DNA of 64,000 nucleotides, from NCBI GenBank assembly GCA_023634235.1, contig JAMKCF010000005.1, forward strand, positions 1,217,001 to 1,281,000, written 5' to 3'. A model generated the notes under the pieces. The model ran no database searches. It was given only the letters and a program-made list of their open reading frames with translations, and was not told the DNA's origin. A program made the translations under genes and the position numbers. Shown here one piece after another: positions 35,105 to 48,432 of this stretch (position 1 is the first letter of the stretch; every line of letters starts with the position of its first letter). The stretch is from Pisaster brevispinus. Taxonomy: Eukaryota > Echinodermata > Asteroidea > Forcipulatida > Asteriidae.

Positions 35105-37912
35105 TACTCTCGGAATACTTGAAGTTAAATAAATTAGTAAATGATGTTTCTTAATCGGTAGAAACAGAATCTTTAAGCAAAGACCGTTGCTTCAAAAAAA
35201 AAACTTTACTGGTTATAAGTGACTTGTGGAGTGATGAATGAACGTCTTCGAAGACGTCGTCTAAGACGCAGTGTACAGTGTAAGGTGGTACCAATTCCCT
35301 TTTATTTGATCCGCATTGTTATAGGTTGTCTCCACCCTAGCCAGGTATTCAATGTACCATTAAGATGTTTGATGTATGGATTATGGAAATCACATTTGCA
35401 AGACGATTATGCAAACGTCAGCCCACAGACTCCCCTCTCTTTCCGAATGGATCGATCCAATAAGAGTTTGTACTGTCACATTGGTTGTGATCCACTATTG
35501 AAGAGGTACGGAAAGAGTATTGAGTGAGCGATCCTCACTACAGGCCGGTGAAGGTTAAAACCTAGATGTCTCTCCCTAACAAGTCTCCATCGAAGTCACA
35601 AGACAACTCTAAAAACTAACAATAATGAATCTAATTCAAAGTCATCTTGGTAATTTTACAGTTTATTTCCAATTTCTACGACTAAACAATTGACAGTTTC
35701 AACTTTCTTTTTAAAGAATTTGTTTTAAATTTAACGATATGTACGTAACAAGTTATTATATAATAATCAATGTCTGACACATACACTTACAAATACCGAA
35801 TCGGCAATACGCAAGAATAATAATTACAGACTTAACAATTATCAAAACCGGTAATTGCACGCTCTGCTCAAAAATAATTTACATCTTATGTACATCCAAC
35901 ATCCTATAGCAATTTTCTTGGCAACTAGTTATCACTACATAAAATTTGTTAATTCACCATAACTGCAACAGTGTCGATTTACAGATTAAATACTGCAAAG
36001 AAAGGAAAACCCCACAAAATGATGTTTCTATCCACCCATGAGTATAACTATCCATCCACTGCTCGATTGCATTTTCATGTAGAATTAATGTACGTTTTAA
36101 AATTTGTTAACAAGAAATCTATTTAGTTTTAGTTTTCCTTAAGGGATCCTTGGTCGCCGTCTTCCAAAAATGTATAACCATCATTCCCAGCCTTGAACAA
36201 AAACCCAGGAATAAAACTGTAGCAATGTAACAGCTTTAATCACATTCGCCATCATGTGACATCTGGTAAACATATAGAAACATGCACACCAAAATCCTGC
36301 AAACGAAAAAAACATAACTCGAACAGTAGACAGTTATAATTCAACATTTTCTGAGCTCTTATGAACAACGCAAAAAACAATCACCTTAAAGAAACTAGCT
36401 TTGACAAGAAAATATCCCACCATCTCAGCAAACAGGATGGTTTCATTATATTTCATTTGTTCCTCAGGTTTGTAGGTAACTGCAGTGCATATTAAAACAT
36501 TAGTTGAACATTGGAGTGGGCTGCAACATATTATTTGGAAACTCAAATGCTTATTAAAAAAAGAAAAACTCCAATCGGGTATAAAATTGTACTATACTAC
36601 TAAAACATTGAGTATTTTCTTGATGATGCCTTGTCAATTAAATACAATGCATATCGTGTCACATGACCAACACAAGTGACTGTGTTACATGCAACACCCT
36701 ACAAATGTATTATGTAACTGTTTGCAGCATACTTAACAATCGCAGGCAATAGAGTCATAAAAGGTGGAAAGATAAAATTAAATTCATGACTCTTTAACAT
36801 TTTACTTTTAACACAAGTTCATTTTGTTTCACTAGTGGAATATAATATAATTCTTTTCTTTATTCAATTTCAAATTCATTATGTAAAACATAGGGAATAA
36901 ATATAGATATCTAATACTTCCAAATTGTTTAGAACATTTATTATTTGACAGTTCAAAGATAATGGCAGAAATTTACCTCAGAATCTTGATGGTCTATCTT
37001 ATTAAATGACTACGGTTGGGGAATTCATTCTGACTACTGGTATTTGTCAGAGTAACACTCTAGATACTTATCTTGTAGTTGTCAGAAAGTCTTGTACGAA
37101 GTACATAGTTTGACACAATACCTCGTGCACAGATAAATAGAAGCAATATCAAACCTGATAGCTTCAAACATGAACAATTACATAATAATATATCATTCAT
37201 TGATATGAAACCAGCCAAATGTGTTGCTTGTTTTTGCATTGCTAAGCAACAGTCAGTTAGAGCAACTTGTAAAGTACAAGAACCTTTTTCTTAAACTTAT
37301 TGATTCATTTGTCTTTTTCTTGGTACTGATGGTGGTCAGTAGGGGCTGGCATTCACAAAATTACAACTGATTTCTGCAATTGTTGTTGTCTGAAATTATG
37401 TTCTGCCTTTCCACAATGTGAGAATTCCTTTAAAACTGCATAAAGTATCTATTCAACCAATCAAATTGGAACCATTTGACCAATTTCATAAAGCTGTTAA
37501 GAAGAAGCAGGTTTTCCTATTATCTATCAATCCTGTTGGCAATATATGCACTAACTGGCAGTTGCCAAAGAAAAAGCATTATAAGCATTATAAGCAGCAA
37601 CCTAACAAATAATTATACATTATTTATTAGGTTGCTACACCAAGCAATCATGCTTTAACTGGCAGTCTGTTTTTAAATACTAAGAAAAAACACAAAATAT
37701 ATTCATGTGCATCTGGCTCGTTTTCTATTAAATAGTGCAGAGCAAATCATTTGAGTTCAGCAGGTCCTGTTACATGAACATACACGCCCCAGCCAAACTT
37801 TCAAAGAAAATATATTGGATTTAGCCAAAAGTGTGTTTAATAGCTTAACAAAACCACGAGTTAAGTTTCTTCTGAGCAATTCTGTGAAATTGGAGCCTGC
37901 TGGAAACCTCTC
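35105..37912. other. Intergenic spacer, sushi gene 5' flank to MTMR 3' end
   Basis: No gene seen. The part nearest 37912 should be MTMR 3' UTR; several TTTATT hexamers (minus-strand AATAAA, for example near 37624 and 36936) could end that transcript. A 16 bp palindrome ACGTCTTCGAAGACGT lies at 35242. A relic of the GGGCCC MITE family (CCAATTTCATAAAGCTGTTAAG) is at 37481. Confidence 0.5.
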
Positions 37913-40900
37913 TCATTCATGAGTCTCATTAATTAAGTTATCCAACCTGGGTTCAAACATAGAGCCAGGGTTATTGAGTGATGGAGAGGATACATGTGGT
38001 GTTGGAGATGATACTGGGTCTGATGATCCCATCTTGAGCTCTCTATAACACGGCCTGCAAACTGCCACGGGACGTTCATAGAAATGGCCTGGCAGGAACG
38101 TTTGCTTGTCAATACATCTGATACAGAATACTTCACCACACTTCCAGCAATGATACTGCAGATATATAAAACAAAATAATGGTTCCATCAGGTATTGGTA
38201 AAAGACAAACGATGGCAAAAGAACAAACATCACCTTTTAAAAACAAAACAAGAAACCCCCCCCCCATAAAAAAAAAGAAAACCCTAAAAACAAACAAACA
38301 AACAACAACACACATTCTTTTTTTTGCATCCCTGTGGAGACATCTTTTGTTCTTTCCTTTGTCCCTGTAGTTAAGAACCTCCCATAGACTTTGTACACAA
38401 CATTCCTTGTGGAGCAACCCAGTCTTTAGAATTTCCCTATGGAGACCCTTTGTTTTCCCTTTTCTGTTTTGTTCTCGGTCTCCATAAGGTAGTGAATATG
38501 AAGGCACACAGACAGACAGAGTAAAAACATGAAATAACCTCATTTAAAGAGATTAATTACCAAGTTGGATGGTTTGCAGGCATTTTACTAGTAAACCCCA
38601 GTCCTTCAGGTTCCTACTTATCAAACCTCTGTGTGATAAAACATTATTATACATGTACATCGCACACACATATCCTTGTCATTTGATTGGTAGAACATGC
38701 TTCACTCGTTATCCTTTATCTTGCCATGTAGAATAGTTTCCCGCTCATTTGTTCAAACAAGGCAAGGTTGTGTCATGGCTGACAAGTGAATCCCATGTTG
38801 TTCAGAAGGTTATTTTTTCAATAGAATTTTTAGAGTGTGGAGTGTCTATTTTGTGTTTATTATGGAAAATAATTTAAATGACGAGGATCTATGTGTGAGT
38901 TATATGAAACAAATATGGAATGTATTTCGTTCTAGTATTGTCGCAGAAAATAATAACACCGTGAAATTTTGACTTGTGAAATGGAACAGTCTAGGTTTCA
39001 GCAACACTGCACTCAAATGCATCCAATATTTGTATATTAACTCCCTGTATAATGTAAACTGTGTCCTCACCTTCCGACTGAAGTGATCAAAAGGAGTTGA
39101 GCATACACATTGCCGTATATTCCTGAAGCCCCTCCAGTTGAGGCTGACTGACTCTACTGCCTCAGCAAGAAGTGATGCTGACATGATTTCTCCACTGTCT
39201 TCCCTCCTTATCATCAAGGGCTTACTTGAGGAGTTGTGTCGGTCCAGGTCTCTGCCATCTTGCCGGTTATCTTTCATTGCACTTTGACTATTTTCAAGAG
39301 TTTTGTTATCAGGCTGGTCTGTGGTGTCAATCTCCTTCTCAGACTCTTGAGAATCAGAACTACTCTCCAGTGAATTGATTTCTGGTAATGACGAAGCTTT
39401 GCCATCCATTATGTCTGAGACATCATCCTCATCTTTGATACCAAGCACCTCCTTTAAGTTTATGACTTTCTAAAATATGAGAAACAAAACAAAAGCAACT
39501 TGATCAGACCTATTTGACACAATATGTTTTTACACAGTGATTCTAAGCCTTAGATATTTTTAACATAAGTCTCCTAACAAAAAGTCAAAATAAAAACTTG
39601 TTATTACAACTCACATCTTCAAGGAATTTGACATGGTCAGACAGGGATGAGCTGTGGTCCTTCATGGCGTTGAGGATATCAGCAATAGGCTCTCTTGGAT
39701 GTACTCCATTGTCATAGCGATTGTACATACCTCGCCAAAACCTAAACATAAAAACAGAGTGATTATTAAAAATTACAACAGCACTTTATGAAGCGTATCA
39801 TTGGTGAGAAGTTTCCTAACTGAGACGATTCTGAATATGAACAGAAAGGAACCTCAATGTGTTTTATTAAAGTCTTTATATTGGCGACTTTGGTTCATTT
39901 CACTACATGAGGCAAAACGACTTTTAAAATATTACATACTACAGAGTTTAAACATCAATTTAACTACCAACTGATTTACTTGACTTGATTGAACAATTGC
40001 ACTATAAAAGACATCTGGCATAACACATAAAATAGTACTGAATTAAGAAAATTCTGACCCAGCCTTATGGCAGTTAAAAGGCAAACACCTTAGACCACAA
40101 CAATGGAAATTTAAACTTTTCAACTGCAAAACAAAATCTTATATCTGTGTATTATATTAAGTTATTGGGTATTCGGGCAATAGCCGAACACCTATTGTTT
40201 TTGTTCATTTTTAAAAATTTTAATTTAAAAAAAAGAGGTTTTTCTCTTCCTTCTTGGTGAGCCTTGACCATAAGCAAATGCATAGTTGTGAACCTTGGAT
40301 CAATTTGGAACTTTGCGTGTAGTTAGAATATATCTAGCAGATGCTGAGTAAGTTGTGACATCATGATGACATCATCGGGTATCAAATTACAAGCCATTTA
40401 ATTGTAATTCCTTGTTGTTACTTTCTTTTTTCATTGTAAAATACAACAGGTCAACTTATGAGCATACAAACATATAATTAAAATGCAAAGTATTCTTTCT
40501 TCAAAAAAATGTACATGGAGAGTCTTAAAGATCTCACCTGAACATCTGCGGAGAGAGATTGGGTTTCAAGATGCCTCCTGTGGTTGGGGAATTTGACTTG
40601 TAGAGCGGATTATAGTAATCTGCCATCCTACCCTGCATGTAAGCCCATAGGGAATATGTCCTATCTGTTATCCTGAAATACATACATACAGACAGTGGCA
40701 TTAGTGATATTGAAGATTTGATTTTTGCAGCTTATGACCTCTTTACTGTACACTGAGTGTTTCTAAATTTATGAACAAGCAAATAACAGTGTTCTCTACA
40801 TAAGGGAAAACTAAAGTAGATTAATTTAGGTAATTGGGGTGTCTCTATCCTGTTCATAAGTGTGACGTAATTCCACTGGAATCCTTGCCCACTTCACACA

Positions 40901-43900
40901 AACTTGCTCCACTGACTACTTGATCCCTTAGGAGTTGCATTTAACTAGCTTTTCTTTGATGATTTATGCAAGAAAGTTTAATAATTGAACTTGGCTCATA
41001 CATACATTCTTCAGACACTCAAGGTCTTCTCAGAATTAAAAGTTTCTATCATAAAAAAATGCTTCAGAATGAAAGGGTGAAATGAGTGGTTTTTTTTGTA
41101 AAATTGCACAAAAAATGTATGCCAGCTTTGTAGCTGGAAATAGCGAAAACTTTGTGCGTGCAGCAGACACGTCTTCATGTGGCACAATGACTTAACACCA
41201 GGATGTGTCAGATCTACAAGGTTGAAACAACTAATTGATATTAAGCCCCCTATCAATGATTTCCTAGATTGGATTTTGGAAAGAGTCCCTTTTTCTTGAA
41301 GTATCCACTGGATTAGATACAAAAACAATCATTAAATCAATGTATTATTTGTTTGAATGATTTGGGGATTGTTATTGGGGGTGCTGTTTGTGTTTTTTAA
41401 TGTATTGAACACTTTGTATGCTTAAAGTTTGCATTCCTGTTTGTGTTACCTGTTGTCAACCCGATCTTTCTCACAGTTGCCAAGGAAATTGCCAAATTGG
41501 CAAGAGAAGACATGATCATGAAGCTCCAAGAGGAATCGTTCATTGAACTGGAATGCACAGGGGAACTGCTGCGTCAGTTGCCACACACAGTCAATAAACT
41601 GGGTGAATACTGGGGAGAACTCTCGGGATTCATAGGCAACCAAGCCACACCTGCAAAAAAAAAAAAAGAAAAAAAAAGAAAAAAAGATCATTCTTTTACA
41701 AAGAGTAACTCAATTTTATGGATCTTCTTTATAACTAACATGGCGTGTCGTGGCCGAGTGGATAAGATCACTGGACTCAAGCTCTGGTGTTTCTGATCAG
41801 CAGAGTGTGGGTTCGAGCCCCGGTCGTGACACCTGTGTCCTTAAGCAAGACACTTAACCATGATTGCTTCGTCCTTCGGATCGTAAAGCCGTTGGTCCCG
41901 TGTGTTGTGTAACGCACGAAAAAGAACCCAGTGCACTTATCGAAAAGAGAAGGGGTCCGCCCCGGTGTTCCTGGTTTGATCGGCTGCATATTGCGCCACA
42001 GCACCTTGTAAACCATTACAAGGTGCTATGTAAAGGAGTAGGTCTCATACTTCAAACGTAGCCCCAAATACCTTGCAGGAAATACTGAATGTTAAGCGCT
42101 TAGAGGCTGGCCTGCAGTAGGCGCTATACAAATACAATATATTATTATTATTAACAACACTAATTACTGCAACCTGGGTCAAGCCGTACAAATTGGGACA
42201 TGAGTCATGCTGTAGGGCATGTTTGGTTACAGATGACCATGCCAATTTTAATTACTGGTAGATGATGCTTCAACTCTTTAGAACATATAAAAACTGCTCT
42301 AGGATTCCCTTGTGATGACAATATATGCATATACTGTATCTAACTTTTTATTTTTATTTTTATTTATTTATAATTTATTTTCTATTCCACCTAGTTATTT
42401 ATATTTGGTATTGTATAATTATCTGCTTTTATTATTGCTTTGTGTATGATAATGTTTATCTTTATTTATATCTTTATGTACCTCATATGTGGGGCAACAT
42501 ATCTATGGATCATATTATGTGTTTGCTTTTGCTGTTCCTCGCCCCTTCTCGGGGTATATTGTCTCGTATTTTGTTATGTACTGTTTTTATGGCAAATAAA
42601 ATAATAATAATAATAATAATCAAATAAGCAAACAGCAAAGACCATTAATTCACAATTCACAGGGAGGGGGGGGGGTCTTCTACTCCAGATGTAGTCAAAA
42701 GGAAGAGAGTATTTTTCATCACTTTGTTAATGACACATGTGGTAAGTGTTGATGTCTCTTGAGTCAACTCAAGTTAACCCAAGTGGAAATCTACTGAGAA
42801 AAGAATTCAAATTACTAGCAGATGGTGCTTCAACTTCTTTAAACAAAAACAAATGCTCTTGGGAAATCATGATTCCCTTGTGATGAAAATGATGGGCTTA
42901 TACCATAACTGTATCCAACTCAATTAAACAAACAAACATCAAAGACCATTAAATTCACAGTTGTTACCAGAAACAGATGTCAGAGAAAGGACATTTTTGC
43001 ACATAATTAAAAACAGTTTGGAATTTGTCGTATATTGCATACCTGTCAAGAAACTTGTGCCCAAAAGCCAGCCACTCCTTCTCGATTAACACCTGAAAGA
43101 AGCCAATGATTTCACTTCTCCACATTAAAATAATATACTACAATACATAAATATACAAAATTATAGGTTTTCCCGGCCAATTTTAACAAACATTCAATCA
43201 AATAAACACTCAACTCATTTAATTTCTTTTTAAATTGATGCTCGATTACATCAGCATTTAACAGTCAAAAGGAGTAATTCAATTTCAACAGTTTAGCATT
43301 CATTGGTCAAATAAGATCATTCATATTCATTAGGTCGCAAAGATCATTTAATTAAAAAAGAAAGCCAACAGCAAGAGGCTAGACAAACCACTAATTTTAT
43401 CAATTGTAATTAGGTAGCAGAAATTCAACTGAAGTATGATGAAAATGTAGTCTTGAATATAAATGAAACAGAATGACCGAAGCCAACCTGAATGAGAAGA
43501 GCGAAATCATATGTGCACATAAAAACAAAATTGAATGCAAAAGTAGCTAAAAAGAAACCCTGGTTTGAGCCAATTAAGGAAACATGCATGAATTTAAATA
43601 CATGTTAATGAAACTGAATTCATTTTCGCTGAAATTGACCTGGAAAACCTATATAATTTTCAACAATAAATCCAAAATACAAAACAGGAAGTACATTTAG
43701 CTGACACCCGAGTTATTTATTTGTTCGAAAACTTACATACAAACAAAACCCCTTTGTACTACAGGTTTATTGAAATTTTGCATCAAGATGATCCCAATAC
43801 GAAATGACACTTTACAAAGTGATTTTGCAAATTGATTAAAAAGACAAATCACTGAGCATAATAGTTAGATATTCTTACCTGAAAGCCCTGTATAGTTCTG

Positions 43901-46900
43901 TAGTATGAATCAAGTACTAAACTAGCAAGAGAACACGTTTGTGCCGTCCGATCCCAACCATCAGAGCAATGTACCAACACACTAATTCCTTCTTCAGACA
44001 CAGCCTGTAAAGCAAAGGGTTTTTCTTTATTTCTTTGCCTATTTTTTTCTTTTTTAAACCGAAACTAAAAGGCAAATCGTGGGGATTGCCAACTGAGATC
44101 TTTCTATCAAGCATAGGAGGATAAATTGGTGAAGTTGTTGCTAGATGAAGTGATACTGGCTACCTTACTAATGACATCAGTCTTAGCAGACTGTGCGTTC
44201 AATAGACCCCTTGTACAAAAATGTATATAGCATCACAAGCCAAAAAACAGCACCCTCACTGAGGTCAACATGGTCAATGAAGGCCTATCATTGGCTGAGA
44301 GTTGTGCGCAGTGTGTGCATGTTTCCATTGTCTGACCTTTGCAATGGCGGCCAATGCAAGGGGTCTATAGCACACTATCTCAAGTACTCAAATATAACAT
44401 TATGAATGACAACAAAAACATGTTCAATCATTACTTAAACGTGCTATATTACAAAACAAATTTTTGTTGAAAAAGAAGGTCAAAGTAAACATTAGATGTT
44501 CCAAAAATAAAACATGATATGAAAGTGACTGATATCTCCGGTAGTAACTAAAACAAAACCAAAAAGAATACTTTACATAGAACAAAACCCAAATATCTCA
44601 GATGTACCTTTGAGATAAAGATTGATGTATCCATAATGGCCTTAATGTGTCTTAACCAGCCACTGTTTTCCAAACCACTCAGGAAGGCTTCCATGGAGGG
44701 ATTCTTTAACTCACACACTAAATACGACAGAACACATTTATCATTATTATCAGGTTTAAATTCATTAGTATGTATGGAGTTTACCATTACGTTTAAATAA
44801 TAATAATGCTTAGAAGTGTTTTGTGTTATCATAAATTTAATCAAGCAATCTGAGACTGAAGGTGTTAACAGTCTGGTACCTTTTAAGTGTATCAGTACCA
44901 TAATTATATAAACCCACAGGTAACCAAACAAGAACAACCAACATACTAACTTAGTCAACACTTGGGTAATAAAAGGGGAAAACAACCAGATTACAGTATG
45001 CTCACCTTCAATGAGTTTTTGTAAACTGTTCCTCATGACGTGGATATTTTCAATACCCAGAAACTTAAACTTGATGTTGGCATAGAAATCTGTGTTTTCA
45101 TAACCTTTTCCGGAAGCTTTGTTCACCATGGCATTAATCTACACATATTAATAAATAAATGAAAGCTGTAAAAATTTGTGATTTAACTCATCGGCAATAC
45201 TACATTGTGGCATTGTCTGAATGTTGGTCATTAAACTACATGTATCAACTCATAAACCTAGCAATGGACAATTTGGCAAAACAAAAAGTTGTTGATTATT
45301 GCTGCTGTTGGCAAAGAACAATTAAAGCATTGTTCTTATTTATGGGTCTTAATTGCCAGGATTGTACAAGATAAATAACATAAAGCAATATTGACTGTTT
45401 TCCCTACCTTTGGCCGTGTGTCTACAATATACATGAAATGGCTTTTAGGGTTGGTGTTAAGGATAGCCTGGAGCATCTGTTCATCCTCAAGGCAGCGTGC
45501 ACTGAAGCCGGCCAAAGGCTGGCTACACCGAGACATAGATGCCTGGAAGTGAAAACAGAAAGAAACGGCTCATTTTTTGTGGTTTGTTCATTCATAACTG
45601 TTCACTTGATGTTTTCTTGTGTAAAGAATAATTTTAGAGAAATTTCAAACTTAAATTACTGCGATGTCAAAGGGCATAGTGCAGTTATGACTACCCTGGA
45701 AGATGGACGGCACCTAAGTGAGGTTCTTCAAGGGTAAAGAGTTTGGAGTAAAACCAGAATCAGGAGATCGGAAAGTACACATCAGTATACAGATAAAAAA
45801 CACAAATGATATTCTTTATCCTGATTCAAATTTAATGTCTATTAAAACCAGAATGATCCTTAGTCGGCATTCGAAATGGGAGTGACAATGTTAGGCGATC
45901 AAGAAACCAGTAAAATGGATTAAGTTATGTGTGCCAAGAACAAAATAGGTCATCCCACCATCTACATAAAAGAAGCAAAATTAATCACCCATAAAAACAG
46001 CGTCCAATTGGTCAAGTGCACTTGACCCAAGCTCTGGTGTTTCTGATTGGCAGAGTGTGGGTTCGAGTCCTGGTCTTGACACTTGTATCCTCAAGCAAAA
46101 CACTTACCGGTAATCATTTTTACTTCGTCCTTCGGATGGAACATAAAGCCCTAGATCCTACCATTGTCATGATTGTGTATAAATGCACGTAGAAGAACTG
46201 TTACACTTATTGCTAAGAGAAGGGTTGTACCTTGTAAACCCTTATAAAATACCTGCTACACAAATTGGTGTAATAATTAAAAATGTTCAAAACCTGTCTT
46301 AAAATGTTTTGTTTGTTCAAGCGACTTGATTATCTTATTGGTAGATACATGTGCTACATAAGACTCTGGTATTATTATTATTTTTATTATAGAAGCATTG
46401 TTCTACCAATGCAGTTTCTATTCAGAAACAGTAGCTAATTGATAACATTTATGTGCTTGTTTGGTTATTCATTTGCTACTATTTTCATGTTGGTAAACAT
46501 AAATAGTTCAGGTTTAATTTGTTCATAAATAGGATTACTTGCTGCCCAAATGTTTATCTTTGTTGATAATTTTCCTCATTTAGATGACAAACGATCCGCT
46601 TAAATTACTGTGAACAATGAAGGAAAACAATGCCTGGATCGAAAATATGTCAACGAATTGCAAGAATAAATTTACAATTTCACAAGTTTTACAATTGTTT
46701 AGGTTAAGACTGCTGTAGTGAATTTTGAAAATAAAACATAAACTGTACTTGGTTGTGATTTGTTAATTGTACCTTGTTATCTTTATGAAGATAGGAAAGC
46801 ACTGGTAACCTGCCTCTACTGCGGAAGCGTGCACTGCCAACCAACACTGGTGTGCTTGCTGTAACTGGAACATGCATAATCTTGGGGTATGTGTCACAGA

Positions 46901-48401
46901 TCTGTGTGGAAATATTTAGATAACTAAAATTGTACAATGTGTATCAATGACAGCCATATTAGGCACAGACTTTTGGCTATTAGCAATTGGTGTGATTGTA
47001 GATTGTACTTAGCGAATGGCTTACTGAGGAATGCCCCAGCCCCTCCCCCCCCCCATCAATACATAATATAGCAGTGTCAACAATTAGATACGTTTCTAGA
47101 CTGCATACAAAAGTTCGACTTTAAATCTACTTTCTCTTATGTGCAAACCTTCATGCTTGAGTGTATTAGACTGGGTACCCCCAACTGTACACTCTAAGGA
47201 CACATTTCACTGAGCTGATGACAAACCCAAGGCATTTATTACCAATCTCATATGATACAAATTACTTGACAACCGAAGCATGAGATCTCAGTCAGCTGGC
47301 AATTAGACCCACTGCTTCCTTATATTTATTTAAACATTTGTAATTATACCTCATAGTTCTTGTTGATGGATGTAGTGCACCAGTAGGTATTAGGAACTCC
47401 CATGCGTGCATACTCAGCAGACAGATCAAACGGATCCCAACCGGCTGACAAACCTGACTGAAAGCTGGCTGATTTGTAGTGAAATGCGTACACTTCATCT
47501 AGCGTTGCTGTGGGAGGAGCAGGAAGGTTTATTATCAACTATAATACTCATCAATACCTGAGGAATATCACAGATATATCTGGTGTGAACCAAACATCTT
47601 ATATATAAGATGTTTGGTTCACACCGTCAAACATAATGTCTTGTACTTTGACCAGCAATATTCCAAAATTTTACACATTCAGTAAAGAAATTAAAACCAA
47701 GGTAAAGATTAAGATCAACAATTGTAAGTGTCACTAACCATTACTACAACCATAGAGCAGTGTTAGGGTTGAGACACAAAGTGTTTCATATTTAAAATAC
47801 ACCAAAAAAACTACACATTGTAATAATTAGTTATAAACAAAATGAAGTCAAATTGATTTGATCTACATGTATTCTATTATTTGTTTAGTCTTTTTTGTTT
47901 TTATTTTCTTTACCTGGTTTGGAAAGTTTTTGCAGTGATTTGTAGAGTTCCTGGCAACTCTTGTCTCTAGGGATGACAAAAATGGCCGTCTGGAATGTCT
48001 TGCAACGGATTTGCAAAGGGGACCCTGATGTTGTCAATGGTAACTTCTCTACAGATGAAATGTGCATGTGCTGAATCTAAAGAGATGATAAAACATTAAA
48101 AAATAAGGCATGCTCCATTAACAATCACCATCACCATCCTCCTGTGTATGGGCAGTCGGGTTGGCATAGTGGTATCTTTCCTCGCCTTCCACCTCTGGGA
48201 CCCAGGTTCGAATCCTGCCACATCTAAAACTGAAACTTCCTTTTTTTGTCTTCTCTCCGTGGGGTTCTTGGCTAGTATAGTGATTGAGTTCTCTTTTATG
48301 AGAGTCCTTGGCTTCACAACCAGAATTAATAAATGAAATGACATGAAATGAAAAATACCACCTTGAACTCATCATCATCATAATCATCCCCATCATCCCC
48401 A

Positions 48402-48432
<31 letters not shown>

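Noticed and set aside
35219..35527. 102-codon + strand ORF upstream of the sushi gene
   Set aside because: No recognisable domain, arginine-rich start from a palindromic run, and no splice or promoter signs.
38133..38543. 136-codon minus-strand ORF with hydrophobic runs
   Set aside because: Mostly MTMR intron 14 with low-complexity sequence; no domain and no splice support.
41746..41832. Possible true tRNA-Leu (CAA)
   Set aside because: Acceptor stem and D arm are diverged, and it is continuous with a SINE body ending in (ATT)n; other copies exist in the window.
44548..45129. Longest simple minus-strand ORF after the lengsin-like gene (193 codons)
   Set aside because: It is two MTMR exons (45138-45006, 44717-44608) read through the intron between them; the middle part is not protein-like.
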